A stretch of 6,648 nucleotides of DNA from Candidatus Bathyarchaeota archaeon. GTDB taxonomy: Archaea; Thermoproteota; Bathyarchaeia; 40CM-2-53-6. The DNA lies in contig VBBH01000025.1 in assembly GCA_005888695.1 (NCBI GenBank), positions 1 through 6,648 on the forward strand, in the 5' to 3' direction. Of the stretch, positions 1 through 5,901 are shown piece after piece. Numbering within the stretch: position 1 is the first letter of the stretch; each line of letters starts with the position of its first letter. Position numbers and translations under genes: made by a program. The notes beneath the pieces were generated by a model, which ran no database searches, was not told the origin of the DNA, and saw only the letters and a list, made by a program, of their open reading frames with translations.

Positions 1-643
1 CAAGAAGGTGGTGCGTTTGGGGAGCATATGGTACGTGCACGCTCACGATGTCAGAATCTTGAAGCAACTCTTCCAAGGACCCCGCAAGTTGGTAGGTGAG
101 ACCTGGGATTCCCCGAGGACGGATTACATCATATCCCCAAACATCCGCTTCGAACCCCACCGTCAGTATTCTGGCAACTTGACTTCCTATTCTACCAGCT
201 AGACCAATTATCCCGATTTTCTCGCCTTGCAATTCGCGTCCCACCAATTCATTCTTGATCCATCTGCCCTGTTTCATTTCACGGTCTGCAAAGCTGATCT
301 TGCGGAGAAGAGACAGCATCAGGCCGACCGTCAATTCTGCGACGCTAACGGTGGGCGCGGCAGGCGTGTTTAGGACCTTGATTCCAGACTCCTTGGCGGC
401 TTTCAGATCGATATTGTCTAGCCCCACACCAGCTCTTCCGATGATCTTCAACTTCCGAGCGGCTCGAACAATCTCAGCGTTGATCTTCGTCCGGCCACGA
501 ACAATCACAATTTCATATTCTGGAATTTTTTCGACGAGCTTCTCTCTTGTAATCCCGGCCTCATCATCAACCTGAAACCCGTTGGATATCAGAATATCTA
601 GTCCATTAGTATCGACGTGGTCACAGACTAGGATTTTCATCAT
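1..643 (-). CDS. serA: D-3-phosphoglycerate dehydrogenase-like 2-hydroxyacid dehydrogenase (partial, C-terminus beyond the left edge)
   Basis: Likely the NAD-dependent oxidation of 3-phosphoglycerate to 3-phosphohydroxypyruvate, first step of serine synthesis, in the cytoplasm. About 214 codons are present. The N-terminal substrate-binding half shows MKILVCDHVD, a VRGRTKI stretch and the family hallmark GRAGVGLDNID, followed by NTPAAPTVSVAELTVGLML, which matches the NxPxxxxxSVAE signature. A Rossmann nucleotide-binding domain begins near residue 142. Its glycine loop reads IIGLAGRIG (Gly147, Gly150, Gly153), one residue longer than the usual GxGxxG. The visible end, HVPYAPQTHHLL, is the segment before the catalytic half. 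The Arg/Glu/His catalytic residues and any ACT domain lie outside the window. Two ATGs are adjacent (643 and 640); 643 is preferred because an AAGGAG motif lies 11 bases upstream. The start is one base after the stop of the upstream flavoprotein gene, so translational coupling is likely. Another 2-hydroxyacid dehydrogenase (glyoxylate or hydroxypyruvate reductase) is possible, but the N-terminal motifs favour SerA. Confidence 0.88.
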   Translation of the reverse strand, partial: MMKILVCDHVDTNGLDILISNGFQVDDEAGITREKLVEKIPEYEIVIVRGRTKINAEIVRAARKLKIIGRAGVGLDNIDLKAAKESGIKVLNTPAAPTVSVAELTVGLMLSLLRKISFADREMKQGRWIKNELVGRELQGEKIGIIGLAGRIGSQVARILTVGFEADVWGYDVIRPRGIPGLTYQLAGSLEELLQDSDIVSVHVPYAPQTHHLL

Positions 644-644
644 C

Positions 645-2033
645 TTATTTGTTGCTCCTTTTTATTGGGTTGGCGAGTTGTAGTTTTCGGACTAAAGCCT
701 GTGCGGCAATAGTAATCGGATCCCAAACCGGGGCCAAAGGTGGCGAATAACATGTCTCGATGCCCGCGAATTCTTCAACCGTTAGCCCCAAGTGAGCAGC
801 CATTGAGGCAAAGTTCGCCCTTAACGTAGCTCCCTCCTCTCCGATCAACTGTGCTCCGATCAGTCGTCCGTCCTCAGAACGAGCGGACAGTTTTACCGTC
901 AACTCTTTTCCCCCCGGATAGTAGTGGAGCCTCGTTGAACCAGTGATTCTGACCGAGACGGGATGGATTCCTATCTTCTCTGCAAGAGCTGTCGGTGGTC
1001 CAAGTGCGGCCACCTCCAATCCGAATAGTTTCACGGTCGCTACCCCTGTTGATCCTGGATATCTTGTGTCTCCGCCTGCTGCGTTAATGCCTGCAACCAT
1101 GGCTTGTCGGACCGCGGTCGTTGCAAGTTGGAAAAAGACGTGACGCTTCGTTATCCTGTCATATGTCTCGACACAGTCGCCGGCAGCAAACACGTTCCGT
1201 GCTGAGGTTTCCATCCGATCATCTGTTCTAATACCGCTTGATTCGCCTAGCTGTATGCCTGCTTGTTTCGCTAATTCGGTGTTGGGACGAACTCTTACGG
1301 CCATGATGACGGCATCAACGTCATATTTCTCGCCGGCAATCTTGACCCCCGTCACCCGCCCTTCCTTGCCGGTGATCTCGTCAAGACTCGAATTGAGATG
1401 ATACTCAACCCCGTGTTTCTCGGCGCGTTCTCGGACGATTAAGGCCATATCAGGATCCAGAATAACGGGCAAGATCTCTGGGACGATTTCCGCTTGGATA
1501 GGATGTATCCCCTTGTTGATCAGTGCCTCTGCCATTTCTGAACCGGTCAGACCTGCACCGATTATTGCGACAGCTTTCGCCCGCTCTGTTTCAAGATGCT
1601 TAGCCAATTGCTCAATATCGTTGATCGTTCTTATTGTGAAGACGCCTTTGAGATTCGCTCCTGGGACTGAAAGGGTTCCGGGGCTCGCACCCGTCGTGAG
1701 AATCAAGGAATCGTATCCAAGAGTCCCGTTTTGTCTAGATGCTAGATTTCGGATCTCGACTTTCCGCGACTTGGGATCGATCCCCGTCACCTTAGACCCC
1801 AGACGAAGGTCAATCCGGTTCGTGTTCTCGTAGAAGGACTGGTCGTATCCAACAAGCGCTTTCAGGCTCTCCACGACTCCGCTAAAGGCGTAGGGCAACC
1901 CGCACCGGGAATACTCTGCCACGCTTTCTTCACCAACCAATACTATCTCGCCAGTGCGATCAGTCTTACGGGCATGAAAGGCAGCAGTAGTTCCGGATAC
2001 CCCGCAACCCACTATGACGATCCGTCTCGGCAT
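645..2033 (-). CDS. FAD-dependent pyridine nucleotide-disulfide oxidoreductase, CoA-disulfide reductase / NADH oxidase family
   Basis: A 462-residue flavoprotein of normal family length. The FAD-binding motif GCGVSG is at residues 9-14, a single redox cysteine (Cys44) sits in YSRCGLPY, a second dinucleotide motif GAGLTG is at 159-164, and the FAD-contacting FAAGD is at 282-286. The C-terminal dimerisation domain ends in CYSPPLAPVWDPI near 428-440, as in archaeal members. One Cys at this position, rather than a CxxxxC pair, marks enzymes that reduce CoA disulfide, persulfide or O2 through a Cys-SSCoA or Cys-sulfenic intermediate. Glu182 at the end of the second strand suggests preference for NADH (inference). 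No rhodanese domain is attached. Arg247 replaces the Gly usual in the xxGxRPN motif. It is the first gene of the minus-strand unit. The only close in-frame start is ATG 2033. A GGAGG lies 20 bases upstream, too far for normal use, so a leaderless start is possible. The exact substrate cannot be told from sequence. Confidence 0.9.
   Translation of the reverse strand: MPRRIVIVGCGVSGTTAAFHARKTDRTGEIVLVGEESVAEYSRCGLPYAFSGVVESLKALVGYDQSFYENTNRIDLRLGSKVTGIDPKSRKVEIRNLASRQNGTLGYDSLILTTGASPGTLSVPGANLKGVFTIRTINDIEQLAKHLETERAKAVAIIGAGLTGSEMAEALINKGIHPIQAEIVPEILPVILDPDMALIVRERAEKHGVEYHLNSSLDEITGKEGRVTGVKIAGEKYDVDAVIMAVRVRPNTELAKQAGIQLGESSGIRTDDRMETSARNVFAAGDCVETYDRITKRHVFFQLATTAVRQAMVAGINAAGGDTRYPGSTGVATVKLFGLEVAALGPPTALAEKIGIHPVSVRITGSTRLHYYPGGKELTVKLSARSEDGRLIGAQLIGEEGATLRANFASMAAHLGLTVEEFAGIETCYSPPLAPVWDPITIAAQALVRKLQLANPIKRSNK
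655..660 (-). promoter_or_regulatory. Ribosome binding site of the serA-like gene
   Basis: AAGGAG on the minus strand lies inside the last codons (Lys-Arg-Ser) of the upstream flavoprotein gene and 11 bases before the ATG at 643. This supports 643 as the start and co-translation of the two genes. Confidence 0.6.
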
Positions 2034-2072
2034 ACCCGCGCTGGAATTATCATCCTCCGATAATGGTTTCTC

Positions 2073-2119
2073 CCAGAATAACCGGGGCTTCTGCGGGAAG
2101 CCTAATTAGATGATTCTGG
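2073..2119. repeat. Nested inverted repeat in the divergent promoter
   Basis: The outer arms CCAGAAT (2073-2079) and ATTCTGG (2113-2119) are perfect 7-bp complements. Inside them, GGCTTC (2086-2091) and GAAGCC (2097-2102) form a perfect 6-bp stem with a 5-base loop TGCGG. The palindrome CTAATTAG overlaps the inner right arm. The element could be a regulator-binding site shared by both directions or a structure in a transcript. There is no T-run, so it does not look like an intrinsic terminator. Confidence 0.55.
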
Positions 2120-2136
2120 CGGCTCCATAATCCGAG

Positions 2137-2142
2137 AAAGGA
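2137..2142 (+). promoter_or_regulatory. Ribosome binding site favouring the TTG start of the aldolase
   Basis: AAAGGA ends five bases before TTG 2148. A competing GAGGA at 2150-2154 ends five bases before the in-frame ATG 2160, so the two candidate starts each have their own Shine-Dalgarno-like motif. Confidence 0.45.
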
Positions 2143-2147
2143 AAATC

Positions 2148-2936
2148 TTGAGGACGAGTATGGACGTTTTCCTAAAAAATGGAAAGGGCATGCTATTGGC
2201 CTACGATCAGGGGTTCGAGCATGGTCCCTCGGCCGATTTCAATGAGAGAAACATCGACCCAAGCTTCATTCTAGATATAGCAATCAAAGGAGGCTTCACC
2301 GGGGTCGTGTTGCACAAGGGAATAGCAGAAAAATACTACAGCGGCAAGGTCCCATTGATTGTGAAACTCAACGGCAAGTCCAGCTTGGTCAAAGGAGAAC
2401 CCATATCGACACAAGTATGCAGTGTCGAAACGGCGGTTAACATGGGTGCAAAGGGCGTAGGGTACACAATATACCTTGGAAGCGCTCACGAGAACGTAAT
2501 GCTTCAAGAGTTCGGCGAGATCCAGGAAGAGGCGCATGAGGAAGGCATTCCCGCAATCGCCTGGATCTATCCAAGGGGCGAAGCGATAAAGAACGATACT
2601 TCTCCGGACATTGTTGCCTACGCTGCCAGGGCCGGACTAGAGGTCGGCGCAGATGCAGTCAAGATCAAGTACACTGGCGATCCAACGACATTCGGATGGG
2701 CCGTGAAAGCCGCCGGGCTTGCCAAGGTCTTCATGTCCGGTGGCCCCAAAGCTCCAACCGACGATATGTTCCTCAACCAAGTCCAAGGAGCCATAGATGG
2801 GGGAGCTACTGGTTTGGCCGTGGGACGAAATGTTTGGCAACACGAAGATCCTCTAAAGATGGCTTCTGCTTTGCAAGAGATCATATTCAACGCTCGTGAA
2901 GTTGGAACGGGACATCAATCTGCCGTAGCTCATTAG
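2148..2936 (+). CDS. fba: Archaeal class I fructose-1,6-bisphosphate aldolase (DhnA family)
   Basis: Cytoplasmic enzyme that reversibly condenses dihydroxyacetone phosphate and glyceraldehyde 3-phosphate to fructose 1,6-bisphosphate through a Schiff base. Its 262 residues match the usual ~260 of archaeal enzymes. Visible motifs in order are LLAYDQGFEHGP (Asp20, His25), HKGIAEKYY near 56-64, VKLNGK near 72-77, WIYPRG (Trp139, Tyr141, the predicted acid/base tyrosine), VKIKYTGDP with Lys172 as predicted Schiff-base lysine 31 residues after Tyr141, the phosphate-binding MSGGPK at 196-201, and LAVGRNVWQ at 223-231. The DQG replaces the DHG seen in many archaeal homologues. It is the first gene of a three-gene plus-strand block. 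Start TTG 2148 is preceded by AAAGGA; ATG 2160 is an equally plausible start that shortens the protein by four residues. The related 2-amino-3,7-dideoxy-D-threo-hept-6-ulosonate synthase is less likely, given the motif match and the fbp-tpiA neighbours. Confidence 0.95.
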   Translation: MRTSMDVFLKNGKGMLLAYDQGFEHGPSADFNERNIDPSFILDIAIKGGFTGVVLHKGIAEKYYSGKVPLIVKLNGKSSLVKGEPISTQVCSVETAVNMGAKGVGYTIYLGSAHENVMLQEFGEIQEEAHEEGIPAIAWIYPRGEAIKNDTSPDIVAYAARAGLEVGADAVKIKYTGDPTTFGWAVKAAGLAKVFMSGGPKAPTDDMFLNQVQGAIDGGATGLAVGRNVWQHEDPLKMASALQEIIFNAREVGTGHQSAVAH

Positions 2937-2957
2937 GTTTCGGAGTAACACCCTTCG

Positions 2958-3884
2958 TTGACTCCCCCTAGGCGAATGGGTGATATTGTGGAGGAAGAGG
3001 ATCGAGGGCTGCGAAAACTTCTCTCTCTGACAGCCGAATTGAGCTTTCAGATAGTAAATCAAATTCCACGGGCACTCGGAACGACGGAAGGAACCAACAT
3101 CTACGGAGAAAATCAGACCCAGATCGATGTCTGGTCAAACCAGCTGCTAATCCGAAAGCTGTTGCGAAGTGGGCTAGTCAAACAAATTGCATCAGAAGAG
3201 CTCGAAGAGGTGGAGAAATCCGCGAGTGGTGAGTATTCTGTCGTGCTCGACCCATTGGACGGCTCGTCCAACCTCAAAAGCGATAATCTTGTTGGGACGA
3301 TCATCGGCGTGTATCACGATCAAGAACTCCCAGCCAAGGGTAGAGACCTGCTCGCCTCCCTCTACTATCTTTACGGTCCATACTTGGAATGTGTCCTGGC
3401 CCTCAAAAGTGGCGTCCATTCACTCATAGGAGCGGGGCGCGGCAAGGGCGGAGACAGATTCATCGGATCAGGAGAACCATACAAGTTGCCAAATAAAGGT
3501 ACAATCTATGGAATCGGTGGAACACGAGAAAAATGGATACCTTCAATCAAAGAGTTCTCTGAGGAATTGGAACAACGCAAACTCAAACTTAGGTACGGTG
3601 GGTCTTTCGTGGGCGACTATAACCAGGTGTTTCATAACGGAGGTTTCTTCGCTTACCCCGCATTAACAGACGCACCTGACGGGAAATACAGATTACAGTT
3701 CGAGTCCAACCCAATAGGCTTCATAACAGTGAAGGCGGGCGGAAGGGCGAGCAATGGTAAGATGAATATTCTTGACGTCGAGCCGAAAGCCGTCGACCAA
3801 CGAGTGCCAACATATCTTGGTAACGCGAATCTGGTGACAGAATTCGAAAAGCTTCAGGAGAAGCAAGTACTACAGGCTTCTTAG
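2958..3884 (+). CDS. fbp: Fructose-1,6-bisphosphatase, class I
   Basis: Hydrolyses fructose 1,6-bisphosphate to fructose 6-phosphate plus phosphate, the irreversible step of gluconeogenesis, with divalent metals. In order, the sequence shows NIYGENQTQIDVWSN (47-61), ASEELEE with metal-site Glu80/Glu81, the signature VVLDPLDGSSNL (96-106, with Asp98 and Asp101), GTIIGVY, GGSFVGDYNQVFHNGGFFAYP (214-234), KYRLQFESNP with metal-ligand Glu249, AGGRASNG (260-267) and the terminal ILDVEPKAVDQRVP. All active-site elements of the class I FBPase family are present. At 308 residues it is slightly shorter than most bacterial members. It lies 21 bp after the aldolase gene and 22 bp before triosephosphate isomerase, a clear pathway operon. 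The start is uncertain: TTG 2958 has a GGAG 12 bases upstream, while the in-frame ATG 2976 has only a weak AGG. Inositol monophosphatase-type enzymes share the fold but not this signature set. Confidence 0.95.
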   Translation: MTPPRRMGDIVEEEDRGLRKLLSLTAELSFQIVNQIPRALGTTEGTNIYGENQTQIDVWSNQLLIRKLLRSGLVKQIASEELEEVEKSASGEYSVVLDPLDGSSNLKSDNLVGTIIGVYHDQELPAKGRDLLASLYYLYGPYLECVLALKSGVHSLIGAGRGKGGDRFIGSGEPYKLPNKGTIYGIGGTREKWIPSIKEFSEELEQRKLKLRYGGSFVGDYNQVFHNGGFFAYPALTDAPDGKYRLQFESNPIGFITVKAGGRASNGKMNILDVEPKAVDQRVPTYLGNANLVTEFEKLQEKQVLQAS

Positions 3885-3906
3885 TCCAGAATAGGGATGC
3901 CCCTAG

Positions 3907-4611
3907 TTGAAGACTCCACTCCTCTTGATAAACTTCAAGACCTACATTGAAGCGACGGGGAAAAAAAGTATCGACCTTGCAAAGATAGCCGAACAAGTTG
4001 CTAGGGAGCAAGGCGTCAACTTCGCAGTTGCCCCGCAATTCTCTGATCTTAAGCCGGTCTCAGAAGCCGTTGATATACCGGTCTTTTCGCAACACATCGA
4101 CCCAATCCGTCCAGGAGCGTATACCGGACACGTCCTAGCAGAGGCGGTCCGATCGGCTGGTGCTCGTGGGACATTAATCAATCATTCCGAGAGACGAATC
4201 AAGATTTCGGAGATCGAGGAAACACTGGAGATCGCAAGGAGCGCAGAATTGGCCACGATCGTCTGTGCGAACACTTCAGGAGTAGGTGCGGCCGTGGCTG
4301 CGTTGGATCCTGATATGATAGCAATTGAGCGGCCCGAACTCATCGGAAGCGGGGTGGCGGTGTCAAAAGCACAACCAGAACTGATTACCAGAACAGTTAC
4401 ACGGATAAGAGATGTCAATAAAACGGTCAAGATCCTTTGCGGGGCTGGAGTGAGTTATGCGGACGACGTAATTTCAGCATTAACGCTTGGAACGGATGGG
4501 GTCCTGGTTGCGAGCAGCGTTGTCAAAAACAAGGATCCCAAGAAGCTTCTGCAAGAAATGGCAGGAGCCATGCTCGATCATAGGGGCCTGAGACTGTCCG
4601 CCTCGAACTGA
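3907..4611 (+). CDS. tpiA: Triosephosphate isomerase, short archaeal type
   Basis: Interconverts dihydroxyacetone phosphate and glyceraldehyde 3-phosphate, feeding both aldolase substrates. The 234-residue length matches archaeal enzymes rather than the ~250 residues of bacterial ones. Substrate-binding Asn9 and Lys11 lie in INFKTY, the electrophile His93 in NHSER (92-96), and catalytic Glu141 in AIERPELIGSG. VSKAQPE (152-158), GAGVS (179-183) and GVLVASSVV (198-206) complete the phosphate site. Loop 6 after the catalytic Glu usually reads EPPELIGTG in archaea. Here the hinge proline is Arg142 (codon CGG at 4330-4332) and the Thr is Ser148. All other catalytic residues are intact. It is the last gene of the gluconeogenic block. 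The TTG start at 3907 gives the expected MKTPLLLINFK N-terminus; an AGGGA-type motif lies about 10 bases upstream, and no in-frame ATG would preserve Asn9 and Lys11. Confidence 0.95.
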   Translation: MKTPLLLINFKTYIEATGKKSIDLAKIAEQVAREQGVNFAVAPQFSDLKPVSEAVDIPVFSQHIDPIRPGAYTGHVLAEAVRSAGARGTLINHSERRIKISEIEETLEIARSAELATIVCANTSGVGAAVAALDPDMIAIERPELIGSGVAVSKAQPELITRTVTRIRDVNKTVKILCGAGVSYADDVISALTLGTDGVLVASSVVKNKDPKKLLQEMAGAMLDHRGLRLSASN

Positions 4612-4675
4612 CCAGCAAGATTGATAAGAAAAGCAAACTCTCAGTCCTTCCACCAAAATCTCAGGGTACGTCCGA
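4612..4675 (+). promoter_or_regulatory. Gap between triosephosphate isomerase and the heme A synthase gene
   Basis: This 64-bp gap, three times longer than those inside the preceding operon, may hold a new promoter for the oxidase genes. TTGATAAGAAAAGC (4621-4634) is a weak TATA-like AT-rich stretch. AGGG at 4663-4666 lies nine bases before the TTG start at 4676 and may be the ribosome binding site. No hairpin with a T-run is visible. Confidence 0.3.
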
Positions 4676-5137
4676 TTGGATATTCGTTTCTTCTCCTATG
4701 GGTCGGTCCTCTCGACGTACATGCTGATTCTGATAGGCGGGTTTGTTAGTGCATCTGGTTCGGGATTGGCTTGCCCGGACTGGCCTACATGCCACGGTCA
4801 AGTTCTCCCCATCCTTTCGGGTCCTGTTCTCGTGGAGTTTTCGCATAGACTGTCCGCCTTGGTTGTCACGCTCTTCGTCACGGCAACCCTCCTAATTGCC
4901 TGGAGAGCTTACAGAGAATCGAGAGGAATCGTCGCTCTTTCAACGACTAGCTTTGCTCTCTTGCTTGCTCAAATATTCCTCGGAATGGTCACGGTCAAGT
5001 CCGAACTGAATTCTATTGTCACAACTGCTCATCTTGGCCTTGCGACCGGGGTTTTTGGAGCGGTTCTATCAAATGCGATTCTTGTGAGAAACTCGCAGCA
5101 GCAAAAGGATAGGATACCGAGGCGAGTCGTTGCCTAA
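4676..5137 (+). CDS. ctaA: Compact four-helix heme A synthase (CtaA/Cox15 family)
   Basis: Membrane enzyme that oxidises the C8 methyl of heme O to a formyl group, making heme A for cytochrome oxidase. At 153 residues it equals one half of the usual eight-helix protein. Four hydrophobic helices are visible near 9-28, 56-76, 87-106 and 116-137. The first loop contains SGLACPDWPTCHG with the conserved cysteine pair Cys33/Cys39. Helix 2 starts with ExxHR (Glu54, His57) and helix 4 carries His119. These are the family's catalytic Glu and one His pair for a single heme site, spaced as in the N-terminal half of bacterial CtaA. The reading frame ends naturally, with no second half following, so it is not a broken gene. 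Half-size heme A synthases are known from archaea such as Aeropyrum pernix and may assemble as oligomers (inference). It sits directly upstream of oxidase subunit II. The TTG start retains the first helix; the ATG codon for residue 16 would truncate it. Confidence 0.9.
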   Translation: MDIRFFSYGSVLSTYMLILIGGFVSASGSGLACPDWPTCHGQVLPILSGPVLVEFSHRLSALVVTLFVTATLLIAWRAYRESRGIVALSTTSFALLLAQIFLGMVTVKSELNSIVTTAHLGLATGVFGAVLSNAILVRNSQQQKDRIPRRVVA

Positions 5138-5219
5138 AGCGTCTTGACATAGGTGCGTCTGGCCAAAAGCCTTTTGTAGAATCTGCGCTCGCCGACTAAG
5201 ACCAAGTGCTTCAGGACAG
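5138..5219 (+). promoter_or_regulatory. Gap upstream of cytochrome oxidase subunit II with a short palindrome
   Basis: Within these 82 bp lies CAAAAG-C-CTTTTG (5164-5176), a perfect inverted repeat with one central base, too tight for an RNA hairpin but suitable for a dimeric DNA-binding protein. TTTTGTAGAA (5172-5181), overlapping it, lies 39-48 bp before the subunit II ATG, where a TATA element could be expected. AGGA (5213-5216) is a weak ribosome binding site only three bases from the ATG. Promoter assignment is inference. Confidence 0.3.
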
Positions 5220-5897
5220 ATGGCCGTCTCTAACACGGCAGACCTTTTCTTCCAGCTCTGGAACACCTTTCTGTTTCTCGGGATCGTTATTGGAGCATTC
5301 GTTTTTGCGGTAATGGGATTCCTACTCGTCAAGTATAGAGCCAAAGACTCGACTCCTGAGCCCGAAGACGTTCCCGTTATAGGAAGATTGCCGGCTCATA
5401 GGGGGCACGTTAGGACGCTCCTGGTATCTGTGACGCTATCTACCATTATTCTCAGTGTGTTGATATTCGGTACTTTCAGTGTAATCGACCAGATATCCAG
5501 TGTCCCCCCTCAGTGTAATGTGACTCCTTCGCCGTGTATGCGTATCAGTGCCGTCGGGGAACGGTTCTTTTGGACATTTTATTACAATGGGACTGGAACC
5601 GGTGCCGCGGGTCACCCCGTGCTGCGGGTTCCCACTGGAAAGACAGTGATATTGGATGTTACAAGCGTGGATGTTGTGCATAATCTTACCATCATAGAGT
5701 ACAAGATCAAGACCGACGCCGTCCCTGGACGGACAAACACTATCTGGTTCAACTCGACTGAGACGGGCACTTTCAGGATACAGTGTTTTGAACTGTGCGG
5801 TAACCAACACTGGACAATGTACACCTCGCTCTTTGCAATGGACCCCACCTCGTTCGCCAATTGGTTCCGCACAAACAGCAATGTATCAGGTGCCTAG
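5220..5897 (+). CDS. coxB: Cytochrome c oxidase subunit II (CuA-containing)
   Basis: Membrane-anchored subunit that receives electrons at a dinuclear CuA centre and passes them to subunit I. Of 225 residues, two transmembrane helices (about 14-37 and 65-89) form the N-terminal hairpin, and an external cupredoxin domain follows. The aromatic ERFFWTFYYNG stretch (114-124) is the electron-entry region. The CuA ligands are complete: His154 in DVVHNLTI, then Cys189, Glu191, Cys193, His197 and Met200 in CFELCGNQHWTM. The KTDAVPGR segment (164-171) is also typical. This full set separates it from quinol oxidase subunits, which lack CuA, so the donor is a cytochrome c or a small copper protein rather than quinol (inference). 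Two extra cysteines (Cys99, Cys106) lie between helix 2 and the cupredoxin core. No cleavable signal peptide is evident. The stop codon is four bases before the subunit I start, so the two are cotranscribed. Confidence 0.96.
   Translation: MAVSNTADLFFQLWNTFLFLGIVIGAFVFAVMGFLLVKYRAKDSTPEPEDVPVIGRLPAHRGHVRTLLVSVTLSTIILSVLIFGTFSVIDQISSVPPQCNVTPSPCMRISAVGERFFWTFYYNGTGTGAAGHPVLRVPTGKTVILDVTSVDVVHNLTIIEYKIKTDAVPGRTNTIWFNSTETGTFRIQCFELCGNQHWTMYTSLFAMDPTSFANWFRTNSNVSGA
5888..5892 (+). promoter_or_regulatory. Ribosome binding site of subunit I
   Basis: AGGTG lies within the last codons of subunit II and ends nine bases before ATG 5902, supporting that start. Confidence 0.5.
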
Positions 5898-5901
5898 CAC
5901 A

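Larger units (their letters stand above)
2034..2147. promoter_or_regulatory. Divergent intergenic region between the flavoprotein gene and the aldolase gene
   Basis: These 114 bp separate the minus-strand flavoprotein unit from the plus-strand gluconeogenic genes, so they must hold the promoters of both unless one is read from elsewhere. On the plus strand, the AT-rich palindrome CTAATTAG (2102-2109) is a candidate TATA element. A start of transcription about 25 bp downstream would leave a short leader containing AAAGGA (2137-2142). On the minus strand, GGAGG (2054-2058) lies 20 bases before the ATG, and no clear TATA element is visible. The region also holds the nested inverted repeat at 2073-2119. 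Confidence 0.55.

Noticed and set aside
255..575. 106-codon plus-strand open frame
   Set aside because: It is antisense to the SerA-like gene, whose conserved signature covers the same bases.
2054..2058. GGAGG on the minus strand as ribosome binding site of the flavoprotein gene
   Set aside because: It is 20 bases from ATG 2033, outside normal spacing, and no closer in-frame start codon exists upstream.
2086..2102. Inner hairpin as an intrinsic terminator
   Set aside because: No T-run follows on either strand, and both flanking genes point away from it, so there is no transcript end to serve.
3897..3950. Possible short upstream reading frame (ATG 3897, 17 codons) overlapping the start of triosephosphate isomerase
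   Set aside because: Probably chance: it has no conserved features, and the ribosome-binding-like bases serve the TTG start equally well.
3721..4038. 105-codon minus-strand open frame spanning the FBPase/isomerase junction
   Set aside because: Both plus-strand genes are strongly supported over this stretch; the minus frame has no recognisable motif or ribosome binding site.
5436..5810. 124-codon minus-strand open frame opposite subunit II
   Set aside because: It lies wholly within the conserved CuA-domain coding sequence and its translation has no family features.
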